Below are positions 1 through 8,070 of a stretch of 54,368 bases of DNA, piece by piece (the first letter of the stretch is position 1; each line of letters opens with the position of its first letter). Source of the stretch: Clostridium sp. (lineage in GTDB: Bacteria; Bacillota; Clostridia; Lachnospirales; Lachnospiraceae). The notes under the pieces were generated by a model. It was not told the origin of the DNA. It saw only the letters and a list, made by a program, of their open reading frames with translations, and did not search any database. A program made the position numbers and the translations under genes. The stretch is from NCBI GenBank assembly GCA_023664325.1, contig JAMPFS010000017.1, forward strand, positions 1 through 54,368. The letters are read 5' to 3'.

Positions 1-68
1 CCAATTTTTGGTGATTTCTTTAATAAAATCATGATTTATACCGTGTTTTTTTCCCTTTTTTGTCGATT

Positions 69-101
69 TTTTTGTGCATTTTACTCAAAAATGCACAAAA
101 A
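69..101. repeat. Inverted repeat in T-rich non-coding DNA
   Basis: Two 14-nt arms (69-82 and 88-101) around GTGCATTTT are perfect reverse complements with a 5-nt loop. It lies downstream of the reverse-strand thioesterase gene, so it may end that transcript, but there is no clean run of T after the stem on either strand. The remainder of bases 1-178 is AT-rich and I see no gene in it. Confidence 0.5.
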
Positions 102-178
102 GTTATTTTTCGGTATCCTTCCCGTTTACTTCATTTTAAATATTTTTTGCTGTATTTTTGTAACATATTTACCAAAAT

Positions 179-616
179 CTACACAGAAACAAGCTCCACT
201 CCAACGAGTTCCTGCATCTTCTCATAAATCTCCTTATAATCCCTTTTCAACCATACCGGTTTAAAATCAAAATCCACGAAACAATGGGAGCTTGCCGCCT
301 CATTATGCAGCACGGAAAAATCTTCCGAATAAATACGGTAACTCACCTCAAATTTCACGCCATGAAATTTTTCTATCTTTGGCACGATGCAGATAGTTTC
401 TCCAAAACGCACCGGCACTTTGTAATTACATTCCACGCTTAACACCGGTATCATGATGCCGCAAGACTCCATCTTTTCATAATCCAGATGCATCTGCCTC
501 ATAAAATCCATCCGGCATTCCTCCAGGTAACGAATATAATTGGAATGATGCACCACCTGCATTTTATCGGTTTCATAATAATTGATTCTACGCCTGAATA
601 CCTGATACTGTTCCAT
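179..616 (-). CDS. Acyl-CoA thioesterase, YbgC/FadM-like hotdog fold
   Basis: A 145-aa protein of the size and pattern of 4-hydroxybenzoyl-CoA thioesterase-like (YbgC/FadM) enzymes, which hydrolyse acyl-CoA thioesters in the cytoplasm. The N-terminal block YYETDKMQVVHHSNYIRYLE matches the family's conserved segment, in which an Asp followed by a helix-starting His-x-Asn-Tyr forms the active site; here that Asp is about residue 17. The start lies 2 nt after the stop of the upstream coiled-coil gene, and its GGAG ribosome binding site sits inside the end of that gene, so the two are probably translationally coupled. Substrate cannot be told from sequence. Family assignment is firm; the biological role is unknown. 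Confidence 0.85.
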   Translation of the reverse strand: MEQYQVFRRRINYYETDKMQVVHHSNYIRYLEECRMDFMRQMHLDYEKMESCGIMIPVLSVECNYKVPVRFGETICIVPKIEKFHGVKFEVSYRIYSEDFSVLHNEAASSHCFVDFDFKPVWLKRDYKEIYEKMQELVGVELVSV

Positions 617-618
617 TC

Positions 619-2298
619 TTAAAACTCCATAATCTCAAAATCATCATCAAACTGCATGGTTGCCTGTACATATTCATTTCCTTCGGCATCCGTCTTGATA
701 TCAGCATCCTTTTGCTCCGGCTGATTTTTCTTTCCCCTTTTTTCCCTGCGCTGCTTTTTGCGGGAGTTTGCGGAAGCCTCTGTGTTCGTTTCCTTATTCC
801 GGCGGTCATTGCCAGGCTGCTTTTGAGTCTCGGCAGCCGTATTTTTCCCCTCCGGTTTTGCCACTGCTCTCTCTGCCGGTTCTTTCTTCCCGGCAGCCGG
901 ATCAGGCTGCCCTATCATTGAGCTGTCTGTATCCTCTACGGTTACAGCCGCCTCTGCCTTTTCCCTGTTTGCCACGGCACGTCCGATTAGCCCGCTGTAT
1001 TTTTTCTCCGTTGTAACCGCTGTTGCCATTCTTGCAATCTGCTCAGACGGCGCGCTTGCCACTTTTTCGGATTTTTTAAAACGTGGAATCATCGGGATAC
1101 CCTCTGCATCCTTTTCTAATGTTCCGGACTCTTTGGCAGCCTCCTTCACCTCTGCGTTCCCGCTTTCGCCCAGCGCCTGCTGCTTTGTTGCTGCCGTTTT
1201 CTTTGCGGGAGACTTCTGTATCAGAGTGTCATCTTCATCCACATACTCGATTTCATACTCCTCGCCTTCCTCTAACTCATCCTCGGTCACATAGACGATT
1301 TCATACTCTACACCTTCTTCATCCACATAGTCCTCATCCACATATTCAATTTCGTATTCTTCGCCTTCCTCTAATTCGTCCTCGGTCACATAGACAACCT
1401 CATATTCTGCATCTTCCTCTGAACCGTTTGCAGAATTTTCTTTTGCCTGGATCCCATCAGCAGCCATCCTGTCCGCCCGTCTCGCCATCAACTGTTCACG
1501 TTCCATCTGCATCACTGTCTCCATTAATGCATCCCGTTCTTCCGTCATCTGTTCAAGCGCTTCTGCGGTCTGTTTTGCAAGGGCTTCTGCCGCCCTCGCA
1601 TTCTCCTCTGCCTGCTCAATCTGTAAATCCAGGGTCAGTTGAACGCTTCCATCATCATACACGTTAGATGCCATGCGCTGTTTCATTCTTTCATTATATA
1701 ACTCATTGGATAGCAACTGCCCGATCTCTAAAATCTGCTGACTGCGGTCTGCGGTATCCATCTCCTGCAGACCTGACATCAATTCATTCTTATTACTGAT
1801 AATAGTATTCATTTTTTCTTCTAACGCCTGCAGCACAATCTCATAATCACTGCGAATATTTTGATACACATCCTCAACGACCTTTGAAACCTCCGTCAAC
1901 ATCTCATCTGTATAAATGAGGGAGGCAGCATAAATCTCGTTGGCATTCCCTAAAGATGCAATCTCCTCCTCGTCAAGCGTGCTGTAATCAAGCGGCGCTA
2001 CATTGGTAGACCGCTTTGACACACGCATCCGGCTTGCGGAATGTTCTGCCTGATAGATAATCCTCTCCGCTTCTTTCTTCGCCTCATTGATAATTTTTCC
2101 CCTGCGGTCATTCACCTCATGATATGTCTTAAGCTCCGCTTCCATCTGCATTGCCAATTCATCTAATAAAGACTGTATTTCATCCTTATAAACAGTCACC
2201 TTGCCTGCCGCTAAAGGCACAGGTGAAGCATTATTTAAAATCCCCTGCAACCGGTCAATAATTTCTTTGGTTCTGCTTTTCTCAGCAATCGTTGCCAT
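619..2298 (-). CDS. Coiled-coil cytoplasmic protein with acidic tandem repeat, unknown function
   Basis: 559 aa, no signal peptide or membrane segment. Residues 1-280 are Glu/Ala/Lys-rich with heptad-like spacing; the stretch KIINEAKKEAERIIYQAE (about 68-85) resembles the tail of DivIVA/ATP-synthase-b-like coiled coils. Residues 298-356 carry two copies of a 26-residue acidic unit. The C-terminal 200 residues are low-complexity, with a Lys/Arg-rich patch and then an acidic end. Start chosen on GGGAGG 7-8 nt before the ATG. It is co-transcribed with the thioesterase gene. A scaffold or cell-division role (DivIVA-like) is only a guess; I do not recognise the family beyond that. Confidence 0.75.
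   Translation of the reverse strand: MATIAEKSRTKEIIDRLQGILNNASPVPLAAGKVTVYKDEIQSLLDELAMQMEAELKTYHEVNDRRGKIINEAKKEAERIIYQAEHSASRMRVSKRSTNVAPLDYSTLDEEEIASLGNANEIYAASLIYTDEMLTEVSKVVEDVYQNIRSDYEIVLQALEEKMNTIISNKNELMSGLQEMDTADRSQQILEIGQLLSNELYNERMKQRMASNVYDDGSVQLTLDLQIEQAEENARAAEALAKQTAEALEQMTEERDALMETVMQMEREQLMARRADRMAADGIQAKENSANGSEEDAEYEVVYVTEDELEEGEEYEIEYVDEDYVDEEGVEYEIVYVTEDELEEGEEYEIEYVDEDDTLIQKSPAKKTAATKQQALGESGNAEVKEAAKESGTLEKDAEGIPMIPRFKKSEKVASAPSEQIARMATAVTTEKKYSGLIGRAVANREKAEAAVTVEDTDSSMIGQPDPAAGKKEPAERAVAKPEGKNTAAETQKQPGNDRRNKETNTEASANSRKKQRREKRGKKNQPEQKDADIKTDAEGNEYVQATMQFDDDFEIMEF
1231..1407 (-). repeat. In-frame tandem repeat, 99-nt period, inside the coiled-coil gene
   Basis: Two units encode nearly the same 26 residues: 1330-1407 (residues 298-323) and 1231-1308 (residues 331-356), each containing VYVTEDELEEGEEYEIEYVD. 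They are joined by seven residues (YVDEEGV) that echo the end of the unit. The two DNA copies differ at synonymous sites, so this is not an assembly artefact. Confidence 0.9.
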
Positions 2299-2564
2299 AG
2301 TATGTTCCTCCCAAAATTCTTTTGCAGCATATCATATATATATCACTTGCCCAAGAACAATTATTCTGTCTGCCTGAAACGGTTATAATTATAACAAAAT
2401 TATTACATTTCTGCAATTTTTTTGTAACAAAAGAATATCTTATCTGCATCCTTTGCCGATTCGCATCATCTTTTATGTATAAATTTCCTTGCGGCGTGTA
2501 TATTAATATATCATAGGATTTCAAATCTTATCAATCAAAACCAATTTCCAAAAGGGGGCATTTT

Positions 2565-3188
2565 ATGCAATATCCATTTGAAGCAGAACCATTACCATAT
2601 GAGTATAATGCGTTAGAACCATATCTCAGCGAGGAAATCCTGCATTTCCACCATGATAAACATTATGTGACTTATATTAACAAATTAAATGAAATACTTA
2701 AGAATTAACCCAACCTTCAGAATATGTCTTTAGACGAGCTTTTGGTAAACACGGATGAATTGCCGAACGAGGCGAAAACCGCCATTAAAAATAATGCCGG
2801 CGGCGTCTACAACCACGAGCTGTATTTTGCCTGCATGAATTCTGCGGATTGCGAGATGCCGACCGACAAACTGGCGCTTGCCATCAACTCTGCCTTTGGT
2901 TCCATCGACCAGTTCCGCGCAGAACTCACCGCCGCCGCAGTAAATCAATTTGGTTCCGGCTATGGATGGCTGATTTTAAGTAACGGAAAATTAGAAATCA
3001 TTGCCACGCCAAACCAGGACACACCTATTTCCCTGACCGTCACCCCGCTTTTATGCATTGATGTCTGGGAGCATGCCTACTACCTGCAATACCAAAACCG
3101 CCGCCCGGACTATGTAGACAACTGGTTTAACCTGATTAACTGGGATTTTGTCGGCTCACGGTATATGTCGCTTATGAAAGAAAGCTAA
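2565..3188 (+). pseudogene. sodA: Fe/Mn superoxide dismutase gene interrupted by an in-frame TAA
   Basis: Read through, the frame gives a 207-residue Fe/Mn superoxide dismutase, which converts superoxide to peroxide and oxygen. After an AAGGGGG ribosome binding site the ATG at 2565 opens 47 sense codons ending LNEILKN, then TAA at 2706-2708, then the same frame resumes with PNLQNMSLDELL. No frameshift is needed: one base (for example TAC or TAT to TAA) explains it. All four metal ligands are present: His29 in the N-terminal HHDKH motif, His in VYNHEL, and Asp and His in DVWEHAYY. The NQD motif favours a manganese-type or cambialistic enzyme. An internal ATG at 2724 could start only a fragment lacking His29. 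The gene end overlaps hydF tail-to-tail by 4 nt. Confidence 0.88.
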
Positions 3189-4423
3189 AACAAATCCCTT
3201 AATCCCGGAATCATTTCCACACTCCGTTTTAATATGCCATTAATATGGGCAATGGTAATTCCATAATTTGTAAATGGCACTTTCTGATCCGCTGCACATT
3301 TCATGCGATACCTTACCTCCCGCTCATTTAACATGCAGCCGCCGCAATGCACAACCAGGCGATACTTAGATAAATCTTCCGGAAATTCCGTTCCGGAACA
3401 GAATACAAATTGCGGCTGCTTTCCTGTATATTCCCGAATCCAGTTCGGGAGCTTAACAGTTCCGATATCATCACACTGCCTGTGGTGAGTGCATCCCTCT
3501 GCAACCAGTATCAAATCTCCATCCTGTATCGCATCTAATGTCAGCACTCCTTTTACGGAGGTTTCCAAAAATCCTTTCCGCCTTGCCATCAAGATAGAAA
3601 ATGACGTCAGGAATACATCTTCAGGGGTATCTGCCGCAACCTGCTTAAATGCCTGGCTGTCCGTAATTACCATATATGGCTTTTGACCCAATTTTTCAAG
3701 CGTCGGCTTAAGCTCTGTATCCCTCACCACAACAGACTGCGCGCCAGCCTCCAATATATCACGGATCACCTGCTGCTGTGGCAGAATGAGTCTTCCCTTC
3801 GGCGCCGCTCCATCAATTGGCACGACCAGTACGATAAAATCCATAGGATGAAGCAGGTCTGCCACAATTTGAAAACGGCTTTCATCCGTCTTGACTAAAT
3901 GGGCAAGCTGCTCCTTAAGTTCATGTATATTTTCCTTTGAAACTGCGCTGACCGTCATTATATTCTGAAAGCCCGGCGTCATTGTCTGCAATATTTCTTT
4001 TGCTGTTTCCAGGGTCTCCTGCCGGATTCCCAAATCTGCCTTATTAAACACCACCAGATATGGAACTTCCTTTTCCCGAAACAGCGCTGCCAGTTCTTTA
4101 TCAGCCTGCTTCATTCCCTCGGTGCCATCCACCACTAAAACCGCAATATCAGTCTTGTTAAGCACCTGTTTTGCCTTCTGTACCCGGAGCATTCCAAGCT
4201 GTCCCTCATCATCCGCTCCCGGGGTATCTACTATCATAACCGGGCCTAATGGAAGCAGTTCCATTGCCTTGTAAACCGGATCCGTTGTGGTTCCTTTCGT
4301 CTGTGAGACCACAGCAATATCCTGTCCTGTAACTGCGTTGACAAGACTGGATTTTCCCGCATTTCTTCTTCCAAAAAAGCCGATATGAATCCTGCTGCCG
4401 GATGGCGTATCATTTAAACCCAT
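3185..4423 (-). CDS. hydF: [FeFe]-hydrogenase H-cluster maturation GTPase HydF
   Basis: 412 aa, the usual HydF length. The N-terminal GTPase domain has a P-loop (GRRNAGKSS, about 14-22), switch/G3 DTPGADD and G4 NKAD. The C-terminal half has the [4Fe-4S]-binding pattern of HydF: C-x-H in EGCTHH and the later HCGGC motif. HydF acts as scaffold and carrier that receives the diiron subcluster built by HydE and HydG and delivers it to the hydrogenase. HydE, HydG and the hydrogenase are not in this window. It stands alone here, convergent with the broken sod gene. Its presence implies an H2-producing or H2-using anaerobe. Confidence 0.96.
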   Translation of the reverse strand: MGLNDTPSGSRIHIGFFGRRNAGKSSLVNAVTGQDIAVVSQTKGTTTDPVYKAMELLPLGPVMIVDTPGADDEGQLGMLRVQKAKQVLNKTDIAVLVVDGTEGMKQADKELAALFREKEVPYLVVFNKADLGIRQETLETAKEILQTMTPGFQNIMTVSAVSKENIHELKEQLAHLVKTDESRFQIVADLLHPMDFIVLVVPIDGAAPKGRLILPQQQVIRDILEAGAQSVVVRDTELKPTLEKLGQKPYMVITDSQAFKQVAADTPEDVFLTSFSILMARRKGFLETSVKGVLTLDAIQDGDLILVAEGCTHHRQCDDIGTVKLPNWIREYTGKQPQFVFCSGTEFPEDLSKYRLVVHCGGCMLNEREVRYRMKCAADQKVPFTNYGITIAHINGILKRSVEMIPGLRDLF

Positions 4424-4522
4424 ATGATATCTCCTCTCAGATAAATTAGTTGTAACAATTTTACACTATTTTAGCATATTATATCACGATTTTCACATTT
4501 TCTTTCACTATTCCTGTGATTT

Positions 4523-4691
4523 ATGATATAATATGATACAATAATTCCAGCAAGCAACCAGCTATCGTGACTGCTTGCAGACAAAGATAGCTGGTTATTT
4601 GCTGGATAAACAAACATGAGCCTGTAGGACGATAGTCCGGAAAGCGAATGGTTGTTTGGCAATTGCACAAGCACGGAGTGCGGCAATTGCA
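4523..4691 (+). repeat. Hairpin-rich intergenic repeat with promoter-like sequence, possible small RNA or leader
   Basis: The 366 bases from 4424 to 4789 hold no convincing gene. An extended -10 (TGATATAAT, then TGATACAAT at 4534-4542) is followed by a chain of hairpins: arms 4547-4566 and 4586-4605 (18 of 20 paired), GGAC-GATA-GTCC at 4627-4638, GCAC-GGA-GTGC at 4671-4681, and two copies of GGCAATTGCA at 4658 and 4682. The first stem begins CCAGCAAGCAACC about where transcription would start. The same start-site sequence recurs elsewhere in the window. I infer a transcribed structured RNA or a dispersed repeat; the open frames across it are probably shadows. Confidence 0.55.
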
Positions 4692-4698
4692 GATTATA

Positions 4699-4738
4699 TG
4701 ATATAATCCCTGCAAGCAAACAGCTATCGTGACTGCTT
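4699..4738 (+). promoter_or_regulatory. Extended -10 promoter and second partial copy of the repeat
   Basis: TGATATAAT (4699-4707) is followed by GCAAGCAAACAGCTATCG, which repeats the first 5' arm and loop of the upstream element (CAGCTATCGTGACTGCTT is shared exactly). It lies about 80 bases before the ATG at 4790 and is the best promoter for that gene; no good -35 is visible, as is usual for TGn-TATAAT promoters. Confidence 0.6.
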
Positions 4739-4789
4739 AATTTTAACAACCGATTCCATGTGATTTACATACAGAAATGAGGTGCTTTT

Positions 4790-5944
4790 ATGGATGAATA
4801 TGAAGAATTAACAGATGAAGAAATGAGAAGACGGAGGGAAGCCACCCGCAGAAGAAAAATGGCAGCACGGGAACGGCGGCGCAGAAAAAGAAGGCAGGAG
4901 GCAATTGTCCGGTGCAGCATTCTGCTGATTATTGTCATTTTACTGATTGTTGGAATCGTGAAGGGAATCTCCGGGCTCTGGAAGCATTTCCATGAAAAGA
5001 AGAAAGACAATGACAAAGTTTCCGAACAGGTAATGGAGCCAACCACAGAGATGCCTACCACAGAAGAATTTAAGGTTGACAGCTCCATTTTAGCGGCTGA
5101 TATACCTGCAGACCGTGAGGCAGCACTGACAATTTTGAAAGAACGCGCGGAATCAGAATCGGATGCCGATCTTCAGAACATTTGTGACAATGCGGCAGTC
5201 TATTCCGACCGGGTTTTGATAAATCTGGCAGCGAATCCGGAACTAAAGCAATTTACGATTGATTATCTGACAAAAGTTACCGTTGCCTATGATGGTGAAT
5301 TTACTATGGATGTGTCTACAGATAATGTACCGCTGCTATTACAGTATGATGAACATTGGGGATATGCCGACTATGGCGACAACCTCCTTGCCTACAATGG
5401 CGCGGCGCCGACCTGCCTTGCAATGGCGGCATCCTATCTGAAAAAGGATGCGGGCTATAACCCAATCAAAATTGGTGATTTCGCTATGGCAAACGGCTAT
5501 CTGGATGAAAACGATAAAACTTCCTGGGATTTGATGACAGCGGGTACCAGCCAGCTCGGTCTCAGTTGTAATGAATTATCTATCAATGAAGGTAACATGA
5601 AGGCGAACCTGGACGAAGGAGAAGTGATTATCTGCTGTGTTCAGGCAGGAGACTTTACGAAAGACGAGCATTACATTGTTATTTACGGTTATGATGATTA
5701 CAAATTCCTTGTAAATGATCCTGCAAGCCAGGCAAGAAGTGAGATTGCATGGCCGTTTGAACGCCTGAGTTCCCAAATCAAGAATATGTGGGCAATTGGC
5801 GTTGACAGCCAGGCTGCGCCGGAGGATAATAACAACACCACGGATGATGCCGGTGACAACTCCACAGATGGAAACGACACTGCCGGTGATGCCCCCACAT
5901 CTACGGACGGGAATGATGCCACTGCAAATACGGATAACGAGTAA
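4790..5944 (+). CDS. C39-like membrane-anchored protein lacking the catalytic cysteine
   Basis: 384 aa: a very basic N-terminus, one membrane segment (about 44-62), a linker, then a C39_2-type papain-like domain (about 180-345) and an Asp/Asn/Thr-rich tail. Orientation is probably type II, with the domain outside the cell. The family's nucleophile sits in a GCGP motif; here codons 204-207 read Gly-Ala-Ala-Pro (GGC GCG GCG CCG). The His region (DEHYIVIYGY, His294) and the following VNDP motif are kept. An intact paralogue lies at 39174-40028. I infer a pseudoenzyme, perhaps binding peptide or wall material without cutting. Followed 36 nt later by the PurF-like gene, possibly in one operon. Family call firm; inactivity likely. 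Confidence 0.85.
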   Translation: MDEYEELTDEEMRRRREATRRRKMAARERRRRKRRQEAIVRCSILLIIVILLIVGIVKGISGLWKHFHEKKKDNDKVSEQVMEPTTEMPTTEEFKVDSSILAADIPADREAALTILKERAESESDADLQNICDNAAVYSDRVLINLAANPELKQFTIDYLTKVTVAYDGEFTMDVSTDNVPLLLQYDEHWGYADYGDNLLAYNGAAPTCLAMAASYLKKDAGYNPIKIGDFAMANGYLDENDKTSWDLMTAGTSQLGLSCNELSINEGNMKANLDEGEVIICCVQAGDFTKDEHYIVIYGYDDYKFLVNDPASQARSEIAWPFERLSSQIKNMWAIGVDSQAAPEDNNNTTDDAGDNSTDGNDTAGDAPTSTDGNDATANTDNE

Positions 5945-5980
5945 TACCTTAAGATTAAATGCCAGAAAAAGGAGATAAAA

Positions 5981-7390
5981 ATGGGTGGATTTTTTGGAGT
6001 TGCAGCAAAGGAAGACTGCATGTTTGATTTATTTTTTGGAACTGATTACCATTCACATTTAGGTACGCGCCGTGGCGGACTTGCGGTTTACGGCAAAAAC
6101 GGTTTTGACCGTTCCATTCACAACATTGAAAATGCACCATTTCGTACAAAATTCGACAAAGATATGCAGGAAATGAACGGCTATTATGGAATTGGATGTA
6201 TTTCTGACTATGAGCCACAGCCATTGATTGTGCGTTCCCATCATGGCACCTATGCCATTACAACCGTCAGCAAAATCAACAATACGGATGCCATTGTAGA
6301 CAAACTTTTTTCAAATGGAAATTCCCATTTTTTAGAGATGAGCGGCGGTGATATTAACCCAACGGAACTGGTTGCCGCTATCATTAACCAGAAGGAGAAT
6401 CTGATAGACGGAATCCGCTATGCCTTAGAACTGGTGGACGGTTCCCTTACTTTAATGATTTTGACGCCAAAAGGAATCTATGCCGCGCGCGACAAATACG
6501 GCAGAACCCCGGTTGTCATCGGCAAAAAAGAGGATGCGTTCTGCGTGACCTTTGAAGATTTTGCATATCTGAATCTTGGATATGAACATTATAAGGAACT
6601 TGGTCCCGGTGAGATTGACGTCATCACCGCCCAAGACTGCAAAGTATTGGCTGCGCCCGGAAAAAACATGAAAATCTGCACCTTCCTGTGGGTATATTAC
6701 GGTTATCCGTCAAGCTCATATGAAGGAGTCAGCGTAGAACAAATGCGTTACAACTGCGGCACAGCGCTGGCGAAAAGGGATCATGTCAGACCGGACATCG
6801 TTGCAGGCGTGCCGGATTCCGGAACCGCGCATGCCATTGGATATTCCAATGCCTCCGGCATACCATTTTCACGGCCATTTATCAAATACACGCCAACCTG
6901 GCCGCGTTCGTTCATGCCGACCATCCAGAGTAAGCGCAACCTGATTGCCAAAATGAAATTAATTGCCGTTCACGATTTGATTAAAGACAAGAGTTTACTG
7001 TTAATTGACGATTCCATCGTACGCGGCACACAGCTTCGGGAAACAACCGAATTTTTGTATGCCAGCGGCGCAAAGGAGGTTCACATCCGTCCTGCCTGCC
7101 CACCGCTTGTATATGGCTGCAAATACCTGAATTTCTCCCGTTCCTCTTCCGAAATGGATTTGATTACAAGACGGGTGATTGCGCGGTTAGAGGGAACAGA
7201 AAATGTTTCGGATGAGGTGTTACAGGAGTATGCAGATCCGGATTCCGAAAAATACGATATCATGGTGGAAGAAATCCGCAAAGAACTCAACTTTACAACA
7301 TTGCGGTATAACCGTTTAGATGACATGTTAGATGCTGTGGGACTCCCTGCGGAGAATCTTTGTACATATTGTTGGAACGGGAAAGAATAG
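5981..7390 (+). CDS. PurF-like amidophosphoribosyltransferase paralogue without the N-terminal cysteine
   Basis: 469 aa, typical PurF length. PurF makes 5-phosphoribosylamine from PRPP and glutamine. The PRPP-binding loop is intact (IDDSIVRGT, 342-350). Cysteines at 233, 380, 461 and 464 fall where Bacillus-type PurF binds its [4Fe-4S] cluster, including the terminal CTYC. Canonical PurF starts its mature chain with a nucleophilic Cys in CGVFG; here the N-terminus is MGGFFGV, with Gly in that place, and the strong AAGGAGA site 7 nt upstream rules out a longer start. Other glutamine-site motifs are also degraded. It therefore should not use glutamine in the normal way: an ammonia-dependent or regulatory paralogue is likely. 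Not the housekeeping purF by context, since no purine genes are nearby. Confidence 0.85.
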   Translation: MGGFFGVAAKEDCMFDLFFGTDYHSHLGTRRGGLAVYGKNGFDRSIHNIENAPFRTKFDKDMQEMNGYYGIGCISDYEPQPLIVRSHHGTYAITTVSKINNTDAIVDKLFSNGNSHFLEMSGGDINPTELVAAIINQKENLIDGIRYALELVDGSLTLMILTPKGIYAARDKYGRTPVVIGKKEDAFCVTFEDFAYLNLGYEHYKELGPGEIDVITAQDCKVLAAPGKNMKICTFLWVYYGYPSSSYEGVSVEQMRYNCGTALAKRDHVRPDIVAGVPDSGTAHAIGYSNASGIPFSRPFIKYTPTWPRSFMPTIQSKRNLIAKMKLIAVHDLIKDKSLLLIDDSIVRGTQLRETTEFLYASGAKEVHIRPACPPLVYGCKYLNFSRSSSEMDLITRRVIARLEGTENVSDEVLQEYADPDSEKYDIMVEEIRKELNFTTLRYNRLDDMLDAVGLPAENLCTYCWNGKE

Positions 7391-7413
7391 TTATGTTCTT
7401 CCCCGGTTTCCAT

Positions 7414-8070
7414 TTACATATACTTGCGCATCTCTGCCCCAAGAGAATATCTTGAAATCGGTTTTTTATACAGGCTTACCCGGATAAAATGACCTGCAAC
7501 ACCACTTAAGACACACGCTGCAATTCCCAAAAGCAGACCCATTCCATAAGAAGGCTTCCAACCCGCCAAAAGCACATTGCCTACTCCCTCATAGTATAAT
7601 AAATACAGGATTGTAAACTCAAGAACACCACCGATGAAGCATTTGTTGATAAACGGCATATAAATCTGCATCAATGCAGCAGACAATCCGGCGCATAAAA
7701 TTGCTCCACCGGCAAATTCCCTTGCCTCCGGAAAGAATATGCCCTTTGCGGTAATAATCAGCAGTTCCACCAAAAACACAACCGTCATTCCCATCAGACT
7801 CAACAAATCCTGCGCTGTTATAAACAGGAATTTTCTTTTGCCGGATGATGCCACCATTCCTCCTGCCTCGAGAGACGTAAAACACTGCAATATCATCATT
7901 GGCGCAATTGCCAGGTATGTAGCGGGAACGATAATCATTCCTGTTTCCGGCACTGCTGCAATCACCATAAGTAATCCAACGGCAAACCAGATAATTGCAA
8001 TCACCATACATGTTTTGTATTGATCACCATACCGAATAAGCCGCATTGCTTTTTTTATATCACTCATCAT
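7414..8070 (-). CDS. Integral membrane protein of an ABC transporter (YtrA-type operon)
   Basis: 218 aa with about six hydrophobic segments; no recognised catalytic motif. I place the start at the ATG at 8070 (MMSDIKK), because GGAGG lies upstream at a good distance; the open frame extends further but inside the preceding gene. Overlaps the preceding membrane-protein gene by 11 nt, so it is the last gene of the GntR-ATPase-membrane-membrane operon. It probably pairs with the 8060-8710 product as the membrane part of an exporter driven by the 8725 ATPase. Substrate unknown. Convergent with the PurF-like gene, 23 nt apart. Confidence 0.75.
   Translation of the reverse strand: MMSDIKKAMRLIRYGDQYKTCMVIAIIWFAVGLLMVIAAVPETGMIIVPATYLAIAPMMILQCFTSLEAGGMVASSGKRKFLFITAQDLLSLMGMTVVFLVELLIITAKGIFFPEAREFAGGAILCAGLSAALMQIYMPFINKCFIGGVLEFTILYLLYYEGVGNVLLAGWKPSYGMGLLLGIAACVLSGVAGHFIRVSLYKKPISRYSLGAEMRKYM

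Noticed and set aside
1083..1667. 194-codon plus-strand frame rich in Pro, His and Arg
   Set aside because: Lies wholly antisense to the acidic coiled-coil gene; its odd composition is the complement of Glu/Asp codons.
4471..4749. Reverse-strand open frame with repeated SHDSxLLAGI segments
   Set aside because: It is a translation of the hairpin repeat: the repeated peptide arises from the two DNA copies, there is no ribosome binding site, and the frame crosses promoter-like sequence.
5981..7390. Housekeeping purF of a purine operon
   Set aside because: No other purine genes nearby, and the nucleophilic Cys and glutamine-site motifs are missing.
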